NCBI GenBank assembly: GCA_903923795.1
Contig: CAIXYX010000006.1
Span: forward strand, 1 to 7,806
Reading direction: 5' to 3'
Length of the DNA stretch: 7,806 nucleotides
DNA from: an uncultured Microcaldota archaeon
GTDB lineage: Archaea; Micrarchaeota; Micrarchaeia; Anstonellales; Anstonellaceae
Each line of letters starts with the position of its first letter. Positions within the stretch are counted from its first letter, which is position 1. The notes below the pieces were generated by a model, which was not told where the DNA came from, ran no database searches, and saw only the letters and a program-made list of their open reading frames with translations. Made by a program: the position numbers and the translations under genes. Shown one piece after another: positions 1 to 6,214 of the stretch.

Positions 1-639
1 CACCTCTACCCGTCCCCGGGCATCGAGCGACACCTCTTCGTGCACGAGCAGATCCTGGCGCTGCGCGAGCTGGGAGTGGAGGCCAGCGTCCTTTCGCCGA
101 CGCCCTACACGCCGCGGGTGCTGTGGCGGGACCCGCGGCTCAAGGCACGCGGCCAGAAGCCGCTGACGGCCGCGCGTGACGGCGTACCGGCAGAGTACCC
201 GCGCGTGCTGCAGCCGCCGAGGCGCCTGCTCTTCGACCGCCTCGGCGACCTCGCCTACCGCAAGGTCCGCGCGCTGCCGTCACTGACACGCGGCGGCTAC
301 GACCTGGTGCACGCCCACCAGGCGCTGCCCGACGGCGCCCTCGCGCAGCGACTGGCCGCCGACCTGGGCGTGCCCTACGTGGTCACCGTGCACGGCGCCG
401 ACGTGTACCAGCACTTCCGCCTCGGCGGCGCCGTCGAACGCCGCGCCAAAGACGTGCTCGCGCAAGCCGGCGCGGTCATGGCCAACTCGAGCGCCGTCGC
501 CGGGCTCCTCGCCGGCGTTGTTGCACCCGAGCGCCTCACCGTGGTGCTCAACGGCACCACCGGACTCGGGCGCGAGGTTGCGCCGGCGACGGACTACCTG
601 CCCGGCGAACCGCTCGTGCTCACCGTCGGCTATCTCAAG
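1..639 (+). CDS. GT4-family glycosyltransferase, N-terminal fragment (both ends missing)
   Basis: The frame is open from the first base, so the gene starts left of the window; the GTG at 40 lies inside the conserved domain. The translation shows the N-terminal Rossmann-like half of a GT-B retaining glycosyltransferase of family GT4. In order it has Y-P-S-P-G-I-E with F-V-H-E-Q just after it (bases ~7-51), D-L-V-H-A-H (~301-318), V-T-V-H-G-A-D-V-Y (~382-408), an A-N-S-S-A stretch (~481-495) and V-V-L-N-G-T (~541-558), which matches the usual (I/V)-x-N-G linker. Such enzymes transfer a sugar from a nucleotide donor to an acceptor at the cytoplasmic membrane face. The donor-binding C-terminal domain with its E-x7-E motif is absent because the frame runs into a different protein near 640. 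GC is far higher than in the rest of the window and codons almost always end in G or C, as in actinobacteria or other high-GC bacteria. The family call is firm; substrate is unknown. Confidence 0.8.
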
Positions 640-645
640 GAGCAG
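625..645 (+). other. Chimeric junction between high-GC GT4 gene and archaeal nucleotidyltransferase
   Basis: Across this stretch the reading frame passes from GT4 sequence (ending in L-V-L-T-V-G, where GT4 proteins normally continue V-G-x-L-x-x-x-K-G) to nucleotidyltransferase sequence (V-G-Y-L-K-E-Q-I, which in that family lies about 60 residues after the start). The V-G-Y-L-K-E stretch is plausible in both families, so a short shared DNA word could join them in frame. Base composition changes at the same place. I read this as a probable metagenome assembly join, with in vivo recombination as the less likely alternative. Confidence 0.75.
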
Positions 646-1176
646 ATAATCGGGCATTTCGGCAGCGGCTCCAAAGTCGGAATGAAAATCTCATATTCCG
701 AAGAGGAGGGCGAATTGGGCACCGCAGGCTCCATCCACCCGCTCGCATCGAAATTCAGGGAGCCATTCGTCGTGCAGATGGGCGACCATCTCTCGCGCCT
801 CAACATAAAAGCCATGGTAGAATTCCACAAAAAACAGGGCGGCATAGCCACAGTTGCATTAAAGCGCACCGGAGTGCCTCTCGAATACGGCGTCGCATCA
901 GTAGATTCAAAGAACCGCATCACCGCATTCGAGGAGAAGCCTATTGTGCGGAATTTGGTCAACACCGGCGTCTATGTCTTCAGCCCCGAGATTTTCGATT
1001 ACATAAAGCCGAAAGAGGATTTCGCGAAAAACGTCTTCCCAAGACTTCTGGCGCAGAAGAAGCAGATAAACGGCTACATCTTCGACGACTACTGGCTCGA
1101 CATCGGACGGCCGTCAGACTATGAGAAAGTGAACGAGATGATAACGCTCATGGAAATGGTCGAAGAAAGAGAATAG
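625..1176 (+). CDS. Sugar-phosphate nucleotidyltransferase, 5'-truncated (NTP_transferase family)
   Basis: This is the C-terminal two thirds of a NTP_transferase-family enzyme (PF00483), of the glucose-1-phosphate thymidylyltransferase / mannose-1-phosphate guanylyltransferase type. Such enzymes make NDP-sugars in the cytoplasm for glycan synthesis. Visible conserved elements are L-G-T-A-G (~715-729), M-G-D with the metal-binding Asp (~778-786), E-Y-G-V then F-E-E-K-P (~883-945), N-T-G-V-Y-V-F (~961-981) and D-Y-W-L-D-I-G-R-P (~1087-1113). The C-terminus stops soon after the last motif, so there is no left-handed beta-helix domain and the enzyme is the short single-domain form. The N-terminal ~60 residues, including the glycine-rich nucleotide-binding loop (G-x-G-T-R-L-x-P) and P-K-P motif, are missing; that part is replaced by unrelated GT4 sequence. 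The gene converges on the GPT-like gene across a 69-base spacer. NDP-sugar specificity cannot be read from the fragment. Confidence 0.85.
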   Translation, partial: VGYLKEQIIGHFGSGSKVGMKISYSEEEGELGTAGSIHPLASKFREPFVVQMGDHLSRLNIKAMVEFHKKQGGIATVALKRTGVPLEYGVASVDSKNRITAFEEKPIVRNLVNTGVYVFSPEIFDYIKPKEDFAKNVFPRLLAQKKQINGYIFDDYWLDIGRPSDYEKVNEMITLMEMVEERE

Positions 1177-1194
1177 ATTGCCGGGAGCGGGAAT

Positions 1195-1226
1195 AAAAAA
1201 TCAGATTTTTTCTCTTTCTTTTTCTA
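1195..1226. terminator. Bidirectional T-run terminator between convergent genes
   Basis: The gap between the nucleotidyltransferase stop (1174-1176) and the GPT-like gene stop (1246-1248) contains AAAAAATC-A-GATTTTTT at 1195-1211, an 8-base inverted repeat around a single base. On the plus strand it runs into a further T-rich tract to about 1226; on the minus strand it gives a six-T run followed by ATT. Archaeal RNA polymerase terminates at T-runs without needing a strong hairpin, so this element can end both transcripts. Confidence 0.6.
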
Positions 1227-1245
1227 TCCTGTATTTTCATCTATT

Positions 1246-2205
1246 TTACTTCAAATACAGCGCCAGCACAATCACGGCGAAGACCGCCTCAATGCCCATC
1301 AAAACAAGCGTCAGATTCCGCTCAGTCAGCCCGCCAGTGACGCGAAGCACTAAATCTCCCAAGCCCCGCGTCTTGCCTGCCGGCGCATGCAATTTTCCAT
1401 CCGCCCCAAGCTCAGAAAACGATTTGGGGAATTTATTCGCCGCCTTTAGGAAGAAGTCAACCACATACGGAATAGTCAATATGGCGCCCGCCGATTTCAA
1501 ATCCGAGATTATCACCGCAGCTGCCAGAGCAGCCCCAATTGAAAGTGTGCCAACATCTCCGATAAACACTTTGGCCGGAAACCAGTTGTATGGCAAGAAG
1601 CCCAAAAGCGCGCCGAACATGGCCACGCAAATCAGCGTCATCTCCGTCTGTCCGTGTGAAAAAGCCACAATTGCCAGCGTGGCGAACATCACAAGGCCCA
1701 TGCCCGCTTCCGCGCCATTCCAGCCTGCCAAATTGTTCACCAAGTTGGAGCAAACCGAAACAGCCACGGGAATGAGCAGAAGAGGATAAATCAAGCCAAA
1801 ATCAATCGAGCCCACAAACGGAATAGCGATTGCGTTGTGCCCGAGAGAAATAGCCACCACAACAAGAGGTACTGATGCTGCCAGCGGAAGTAGTGTCTTG
1901 GTCAATTGCGCCATGTCGAATACGTCGTCGAATATTCCGATGATGGCCACGATGCAAACCGTCAGAAGCGCGGCCATGACTTCTGCCACCTGAATCTGGA
2001 ATCCGAAGAAAGTGTGCAGGATAAGTCCGACAAGAGTCGCACCAACAAATCCTGCAACAATCGCAATGCCGCCCATCTCGGGCACCGCGGGCTTTCCCGC
2101 CTTGTGCATGTCTTTGCCTATCATGCCGGCAGCGCGCGATTTGGATATGACTTTGCCTGTGAGATAAGCGCTGGCGCAAAGAGCCACTCCGAGCACAATG
2201 AGCAA
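1246..2205 (-). CDS. UDP-GlcNAc:dolichyl-phosphate GlcNAc-1-phosphotransferase-like membrane enzyme (GPT/AglH-like)
   Basis: A 319-aa polytopic membrane protein of the MraY/WecA/GPT superfamily. It should transfer a sugar-1-phosphate, probably GlcNAc-1-P or a relative, from a UDP-sugar to dolichyl-phosphate, the first step of lipid-linked oligosaccharide assembly. Signature stretches are the N-terminal cytoplasmic loop D-M-H-K-A-G-K-P-x-V-P-E-M-G-G (residues 32-46), the acidic pair in G-I-F-D-D-V-F-D (D93, D94), N-N-L-A-G-W-N-G (157-164, the eukaryotic/archaeal GPT-type version rather than the bacterial one) and Y-N-W-F-P-A-K-V-F-I-G-D (D217). A charged loop at about 255-283 fits the cytoplasmic substrate loop. 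The start chosen is TTG at 2205, 11 bases after the upstream stop. No in-frame ATG or GTG lies between it and the preceding in-frame stop at 2256; GTG at 2196 is the alternative. A G-G-T-G-A-T match to the 16S tail sits 18 bases upstream, farther than usual. Exact sugar is unproven. Confidence 0.88.
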   Translation of the reverse strand: MLIVLGVALCASAYLTGKVISKSRAAGMIGKDMHKAGKPAVPEMGGIAIVAGFVGATLVGLILHTFFGFQIQVAEVMAALLTVCIVAIIGIFDDVFDMAQLTKTLLPLAASVPLVVVAISLGHNAIAIPFVGSIDFGLIYPLLLIPVAVSVCSNLVNNLAGWNGAEAGMGLVMFATLAIVAFSHGQTEMTLICVAMFGALLGFLPYNWFPAKVFIGDVGTLSIGAALAAAVIISDLKSAGAILTIPYVVDFFLKAANKFPKSFSELGADGKLHAPAGKTRGLGDLVLRVTGGLTERNLTLVLMGIEAVFAVIVLALYLK

Positions 2206-2216
2206 AGACGAGGTCT

Positions 2217-4040
2217 CTATCCAATCACCCGTAACACCCGAACTTTTGGCGTGTCATAAACTATGCTGAATCCAGCGGGCTTATCTTCAAAAAGGGCGAG
2301 CACGCGGCTGTTCAGCTCGTCGTTGGGCCAAATCAGCCTGTTGCCGTCCGCGTTGATGCTCTGGTTGGAATGCAAGAGCTGCACGCTGCCAATCGGCAAA
2401 GTGCGGAGATATGACTGCCCCGGCATGGCATACAGATACACCCTCTCGGCCGCAAGTCCGCCGTTGGCATCGAGCGGATGCATGACCCTCAAGCCGTTCT
2501 GCGGCGAATCGAACACCGCCAGCGGGGAAGTGTCATTCGTCTTGCCCGTGTATTGGAATGAGATGAGCGTCCAGTTGCGCCCAATCTGCGCCTCGTGGCT
2601 GTTCATTATGTCGAATGCCGTGAGCGGCACGACCACCAAGCTGCCGGGCGTCAAGTTGGACGAGCTGTTGCTCGGCGCAGCCAGCCATCTGAGAAATCCT
2701 GTCTCATCATTTGTTGCGGCGGGCTTGTCATGCGAGAGGAATTGCACTGCCTGCGGCGTGGCCAGCGCAGCCACGGGCGAGCCTGACAGATTGCTCTGGT
2801 TCGATATCCATAGCAGCGCAGCCTGCGTGTCGTTGTCGAGCGGAGAGTAAGTGTAAATCATCGAGCTGCCCGAGGCCAATGCCGTCATCGCGCCCGCAGA
2901 TGTCATGAGCACGGCGGCGAGGAGGAAAACGGCCGCGCCAGAGCGCACAAGCGCCGAGGACCAGCCCCAGAGGTGCACCATTGCAACCACTCCGGCAGCC
3001 ACGAGCAGAGCGGACCCCGCCGCCTGCTCCCATCCTTCGGCGCCCACCATGAGGCCGAAGAGCGAGACCCACACCAGCACCGCCACCATCGCGGCGCGCA
3101 TGGCAAGCGGGTCATCTTCCCACTGTTTGAGCGTGTGCAAACCATATGCGGCCGGCATCATCCATGCAAGCATGGCCAAGCTTGGCGATATGCCTGCCAT
3201 CAAAATGCCCGCTACGGTGAGCACGGCGTAAAGAAGGGCTTGCGGGTGGTGTTTCGGCCTGCGCCATGCGACAAATGACATGAACGCCAAACCGGCGAGC
3301 ATCCAGCCGTTCTGCAGCAGGTTCTGGATGTCTCCGAATGATATTGTGAGCGTGGGCAGCGGGGTGATGATGAGCATGGCAAACGGCAAGACAAGCGCCA
3401 CCAGCCTCATTCTCGCTGCATCATCCAATTTGCTCAAGTCAGGCAGATGCTCGCGAGCTTCGAGGAGATTTCCAATCAGCAACGCGGCCAGAAGAAGGCT
3501 CGCGGCCGGATACACCCAAATGGCTGCCGAGAAGCCCAAGAGGGCGAGCAGGAGGCCTATCGCGCCGACGTGTTTTCCGCTCGCCACCATGGAGAGGCCC
3601 AATATGCCTGACAATGTGAGCGGAATTGCCAGCATCTGCACAACGATAAGTCCGGGGAAGAATGCGAGGGCAACGCTCGGGGACATCATGGCAAGTATTG
3701 CGGCAAGCATGCTCTCGAGTCTGTCGAATTTGAGGAAGCGCAGCGCGCCATAAGCCATTATGGAGCTGAAGAATCCCAAATAGAGCGGGAGGTTTTTGAA
3801 GAAATTTATCTGGCCGAGCGCGCCTGCGCTGCCGAATATGTTGCCGAACGAGCCGTACAGCCCGCGCATCACGGCCTCGGCGGATCCGACCGGCTGATTC
3901 TGCGTTATGTGCAAGAGCGATGTGTATGCGCTGTCATTGAGAGTCGGGAAATTTGGCGCGGCCAGAATGCCGCACAAGAGCACGCCGACGCAAATGGCCA
4001 GCAGCCAGTCGATGGAATTCATTTTTTCGATATCTGTCAT
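2217..4040 (-). CDS. Large polytopic membrane protein with sequon-rich C-terminal domain (STT3/GT-C-like layout, unassigned)
   Basis: I do not recognise this 607-aa protein with certainty. Residues ~8-391 are mostly hydrophobic and form roughly ten or more membrane segments; residues ~393-607 form a soluble domain. That domain carries eight N-x-S/T sequons (about N403, N414, N417, N458, N462, N489, N502, N559), and another lies in the first loop (N35). This suggests the domain faces outside and may be N-glycosylated. The layout resembles AglB/STT3 oligosaccharyltransferases and other GT-C enzymes. The first loop has L-N-D-S-A-Y and the soluble domain opens with A-L-L-W-I-S, similar to the A-L-x-W-(I/L)-x segment preceding W-W-D-Y-G in STT3. 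But neither W-W-D-Y-G nor a D-x-E motif after M-M-S-P-S is visible, so it may be a distant GT-C enzyme or a non-catalytic relative. ATG at 4040 is chosen over TTG at 4052; ATG at 4022 is also possible. It lies 33 bases after the reductase stop and 11 before the GPT-like start. Confidence 0.6.
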   Translation of the reverse strand: MTDIEKMNSIDWLLAICVGVLLCGILAAPNFPTLNDSAYTSLLHITQNQPVGSAEAVMRGLYGSFGNIFGSAGALGQINFFKNLPLYLGFFSSIMAYGALRFLKFDRLESMLAAILAMMSPSVALAFFPGLIVVQMLAIPLTLSGILGLSMVASGKHVGAIGLLLALLGFSAAIWVYPAASLLLAALLIGNLLEAREHLPDLSKLDDAARMRLVALVLPFAMLIITPLPTLTISFGDIQNLLQNGWMLAGLAFMSFVAWRRPKHHPQALLYAVLTVAGILMAGISPSLAMLAWMMPAAYGLHTLKQWEDDPLAMRAAMVAVLVWVSLFGLMVGAEGWEQAAGSALLVAAGVVAMVHLWGWSSALVRSGAAVFLLAAVLMTSAGAMTALASGSSMIYTYSPLDNDTQAALLWISNQSNLSGSPVAALATPQAVQFLSHDKPAATNDETGFLRWLAAPSNSSSNLTPGSLVVVPLTAFDIMNSHEAQIGRNWTLISFQYTGKTNDTSPLAVFDSPQNGLRVMHPLDANGGLAAERVYLYAMPGQSYLRTLPIGSVQLLHSNQSINADGNRLIWPNDELNSRVLALFEDKPAGFSIVYDTPKVRVLRVIG

Positions 4041-4073
4041 CAAAATCAACAACCATAAATGAATGCGAAATAT

Positions 4074-5405
4074 CTATTCCTTCCTCCCTCTAATCTCTTT
4101 GAGCGCGGATGCCGCGCTCGCCTCGGTGACTGCGTTGGCCGCTTCCATCCTCTTCACAACCTCGTCAATTTCCTTCTCGCTCGCGCCCGCTTTTGCGGCT
4201 ATGTGGCGCGCATGAAGCCTCATGTGCCCTTTTTGTATGCCCTCGCTCGAGAGCGCGCGCAGCGCAGCCAGATTCTGCGCCAAACCAACGGATGCCATCA
4301 CCATGGCCAATTCGCCCGAAGTCTTCGCGCCAAGTATTTTCTGCCCCAGCGCGGCGCACGGATTCGCCTTGAGCGAGCCGCCGACAGTGCCGACAGCAAG
4401 AGGCAGAATTATCTTGCCCTCCAAATCACCCGAGGGTGTTTTCTTGTAAGTGGTGATGCTGGCATTCTTGAATGCTCCATATGCATGCGCGCCGGCCTCT
4501 ACTGCCCGCCAGTCGTTTCCCGTCGCAATCGCCACAGCATCCATGCCGTTCATTATTCCTTTGTGGTGCGTGGCGCGCCTGAAAGGGTCTGCCATGGCCA
4601 AAGCCCACGCATCCAAAATCGCCTCGACTCCAGCCTCGCCGCCCAGCTCCTCTTTTTTCCATGTGGCCGATGCCGAAACGATTCGCCCGAGGCACAAGTT
4701 GGTCAAAATCCGCAAGCGCGCCTCTCCGCCCGTCCTCTGCTCGAGGCCCGGCGCCATCTTTTCAAGAATGGTGTTGACGGCGTTCGCGCCCATGGCGTCC
4801 GCCACATTGATGTTGAATTCTACCAAGAGCATGAGGCCCTGCGACGTCATCACAGAGCGCGTCTGCATGCCCACAACTCCGCCGCCGTATGGTTTGATGT
4901 GGCCTGCATTCGAATCTGCTTCTGCCAAAATTGCGGCCTTGTCGGCTTCGAGTTTTTTCGAAACATCGGAGATATTCTTCACTTTCACAAGCTGGATTTG
5001 CCCCGTCATCACCGAGCCCGAATATTGGGCCTTGAATCCGCCCGATGCCCGCGCCATCTTCGCGCCATGGCTCGCGGCCGCCACAACCGACGGCTCCTCA
5101 ATCACCATGGGCACGACATATTCTTTGCCATTGACTATGAAATTGGGTGCTATGGAGAATGGAAGCGCAAACGTACCAATGACATTTTCGCTGATGGTGT
5201 CAGCCGCGGCAAGCGGGAGAGGCCCGTCTTTGTTCAGCAGCGCGATGTCGGAGGCGTCAAGCCCTTTCTCTTGCGCCAAAATCTGCTGCCGCTCGGCCAA
5301 AGTCTTCTTGTATAGGCCGGACCACACGTTGCCCTCTTCTGTGTTTGATGCCACGTATAAAACCTCGGGGATAGACGTGCGCGAACCATTTCCCACAATG
5401 GCCAT
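4074..5405 (-). CDS. mvaA: Class II hydroxymethylglutaryl-CoA reductase
   Basis: Reduces (or in some class II enzymes oxidises) HMG-CoA/mevalonate. In archaea this step commits carbon to isoprenoids, including ether-lipid chains and dolichol. The 443-aa product is soluble and class II in type: E-N-V-I-G-T, then E-E-P-S-V-V-A-A-A-S with the catalytic Glu (E104), D-A-M-G-A-N-A-V-N-T (203-212), H-H-K-G with the catalytic Lys (K282), T-G-N-D-W with the catalytic Asp (D298) and G-H-M-R-L-H-A-R with the catalytic His (H394). The K-to-D spacing of 16 equals that between K267 and D283 of the Pseudomonas mevalonii enzyme. Start choice is uncertain: ATG 5405 has a TATA-like box about 40 bases upstream, while GTG 5327 (417 aa) begins just before the conserved G-L-Y-K-x-x-L-A-E-R and has its own TATA-like and purine-rich elements. 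A further upstream start at 5522 is unlikely. It leads a probable three-gene operon. Confidence 0.93.
   Translation of the reverse strand: MAIVGNGSRTSIPEVLYVASNTEEGNVWSGLYKKTLAERQQILAQEKGLDASDIALLNKDGPLPLAAADTISENVIGTFALPFSIAPNFIVNGKEYVVPMVIEEPSVVAAASHGAKMARASGGFKAQYSGSVMTGQIQLVKVKNISDVSKKLEADKAAILAEADSNAGHIKPYGGGVVGMQTRSVMTSQGLMLLVEFNINVADAMGANAVNTILEKMAPGLEQRTGGEARLRILTNLCLGRIVSASATWKKEELGGEAGVEAILDAWALAMADPFRRATHHKGIMNGMDAVAIATGNDWRAVEAGAHAYGAFKNASITTYKKTPSGDLEGKIILPLAVGTVGGSLKANPCAALGQKILGAKTSGELAMVMASVGLAQNLAALRALSSEGIQKGHMRLHARHIAAKAGASEKEIDEVVKRMEAANAVTEASAASALKEIRGRKE
5355..5363 (-). promoter_or_regulatory. Possible alternative TATA box for a GTG start of the HMG-CoA reductase
   Basis: On the minus strand this reads GTTTTATAC. 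A start about 26 bases downstream would fall near 5333, a few bases before AGAGGG and the in-frame GTG at 5325-5327. This gives a second self-consistent start for the reductase. It lies inside the longer reading frame, so it could be chance. Confidence 0.3.
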
Positions 5406-5444
5406 GCCTCGTCGTATCAGCAAATGGGATAGGGGAAAACAAGC

Positions 5445-5452
5445 TTTATAAG
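5445..5452 (-). promoter_or_regulatory. TATA box for the minus-strand HMG-CoA reductase operon
   Basis: On the minus strand this reads CTTATAAA. A transcription start about 26 bases downstream would be near 5422, leaving a ~17-base leader before ATG 5405 that contains GAGG directly before the start. No clear BRE is seen. It shares the 127-base gap with the divergent plus-strand promoter. Confidence 0.55.
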
Positions 5453-5501
5453 AGATGGGTTCGACGGACGGCGAAATCCTGTCCTCTAAAGGCCACCTCT
5501 C

Positions 5502-5511
5502 TTTATAAATA
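5502..5511 (+). promoter_or_regulatory. TATA box giving a probably leaderless transcript of the 224-aa gene
   Basis: TTTATAAATA is centred 26-27 bases before the ATG at 5533, the usual distance from an archaeal TATA box to the transcription start. No Shine-Dalgarno-like sequence precedes the ATG (the spacer is A/T-rich). The mRNA therefore probably begins at or within a base or two of the start codon. Confidence 0.65.
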
Positions 5512-5532
5512 CTAAATCCCACTAATTAACAC

Positions 5533-6207
5533 ATGAAAGAACGTATCCTTAATGTCATGTCCCACATGCCTTCGGGCGGCATGGCCCTGCACGGCACCAG
5601 CTTGCAGAATGCGCTGCAAATCGCCGAAAAGGGGCTCAAATTCCCCGGATATGTCACTCTTGTGCCGAATCCGAATGATAGTTTCTTCAGGTACTATTGG
5701 GACAACCACCATCTTTTGGATAGATTTTCTTATCCAAAAATGGACCATTCAGAATTCTACTCCCGTACCATCGGCTCCATACTATATGCCATGGGGCATT
5801 CATTCAAGCACCGCACGCATCAAGCCCAGATAAATGCCGAAGTCAATGCCGAGCCTGCCATGGTGATTTTCGCCAGATGGGAAGGCGATAAGTTCAATCT
5901 TGTGTGGGATGATTTGTGGATCCCCCATGTCCGGGTCACGCCCTCCGGGTATTCCCGGCCGTATTTCTCTTTCGGGGTGATGAATTTCCGCTCCGGCCCG
6001 AACGAGGTGTGCGCCATCGCCAAATTGGGCCAGGACGAAATCTCCAAAATCGAAGCGCAGGCAAGAACACTGGTCTCGGGTGATTCGATTGCCTATAGTT
6101 TCAACTATAGCCATCTGGTCTGTGATGCCCTGATACTCAAGACGCTTCAACTTATAGAGCAGCTGACATTTCTCGAGAATAAGCCCGACAAAATCCTTTT
6201 TCTTTGA
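5533..6207 (+). CDS. Protein of unknown function with ADP-ribosyltransferase-like signature
   Basis: A 224-aa soluble protein of no family I can name, without signal peptide or membrane segment. Residues 17-35 (M-A-L-H-G-T-S followed by L-Q-N-A-L-Q-I-A-E-K-G-L) have the pattern of the first NAD-binding motif in PARP- and KptA-like ADP-ribosyltransferases: a strand ending H-G-T-S, then a helix with an I-x-x-x-G-L end. Further on come a Y-S-R-x-x-x-S-I-L-Y-A-M segment (76-87), a strand P-A-M-V-I-F (108-113) and G-P-N-E-V-C-A-I-A-K-L (155-165). There E158 could be the acidic residue of an H-Y-E-type site (H20, Y76 or Y85, E158). This assignment rests only on pattern and order. The arginines and motifs expected of KptA/Tpt1 are not evident, so a tRNA 2'-phosphotransferase role is unlikely. 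ATG 5533 is supported by the TATA box. The gene stands alone, divergent from the reductase and convergent with asparaginase; no obvious antitoxin or partner gene adjoins it. Confidence 0.8.
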   Translation: MKERILNVMSHMPSGGMALHGTSLQNALQIAEKGLKFPGYVTLVPNPNDSFFRYYWDNHHLLDRFSYPKMDHSEFYSRTIGSILYAMGHSFKHRTHQAQINAEVNAEPAMVIFARWEGDKFNLVWDDLWIPHVRVTPSGYSRPYFSFGVMNFRSGPNEVCAIAKLGQDEISKIEAQARTLVSGDSIAYSFNYSHLVCDALILKTLQLIEQLTFLENKPDKILFL

Positions 6208-6214
6208 TGTTTTT
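6197..6214 (+). terminator. T-run terminator overlapping the end of the 224-aa gene
   Basis: Two five-T runs (6197-6201 and 6210-6214) flank and overlap the TGA stop at 6205-6207, with a further short T run between them. Only six bases separate this stop from that of the convergent asparaginase gene, so the T runs are the only visible plus-strand stop signal. No comparable T run is seen for the minus-strand transcript here. Confidence 0.5.

Noticed and set aside
40..1176. A genuine bifunctional GT4-nucleotidyltransferase fusion protein
   Set aside because: Both halves lack essential catalytic parts, the composition changes sharply at the join, and the join lies on a motif that both families could share. 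Assembly error is the simpler explanation.
4059..5315. Long open frame (418 codons) on the plus strand
   Set aside because: It is antisense to the HMG-CoA reductase, whose catalytic motifs are all present. The translation is rich in Arg, His and Cys and resembles no family.
4450..5451. Second long plus-strand open frame (333 codons) in the same region
   Set aside because: Also antisense to the reductase. Its length follows from the codon pattern of the real gene, and no motif or promoter supports it.
5406..5522. N-terminal extension of the reductase to ATG 5522
   Set aside because: It would cover both TATA boxes and overlap the divergent promoter, and the extra 39 residues do not resemble a class II N-terminus.
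5533..6207. KptA/Tpt1 RNA 2'-phosphotransferase
   Set aside because: The H-G-T motif is shared across the ART superfamily, but the other conserved Arg/His motifs of KptA are not evident.
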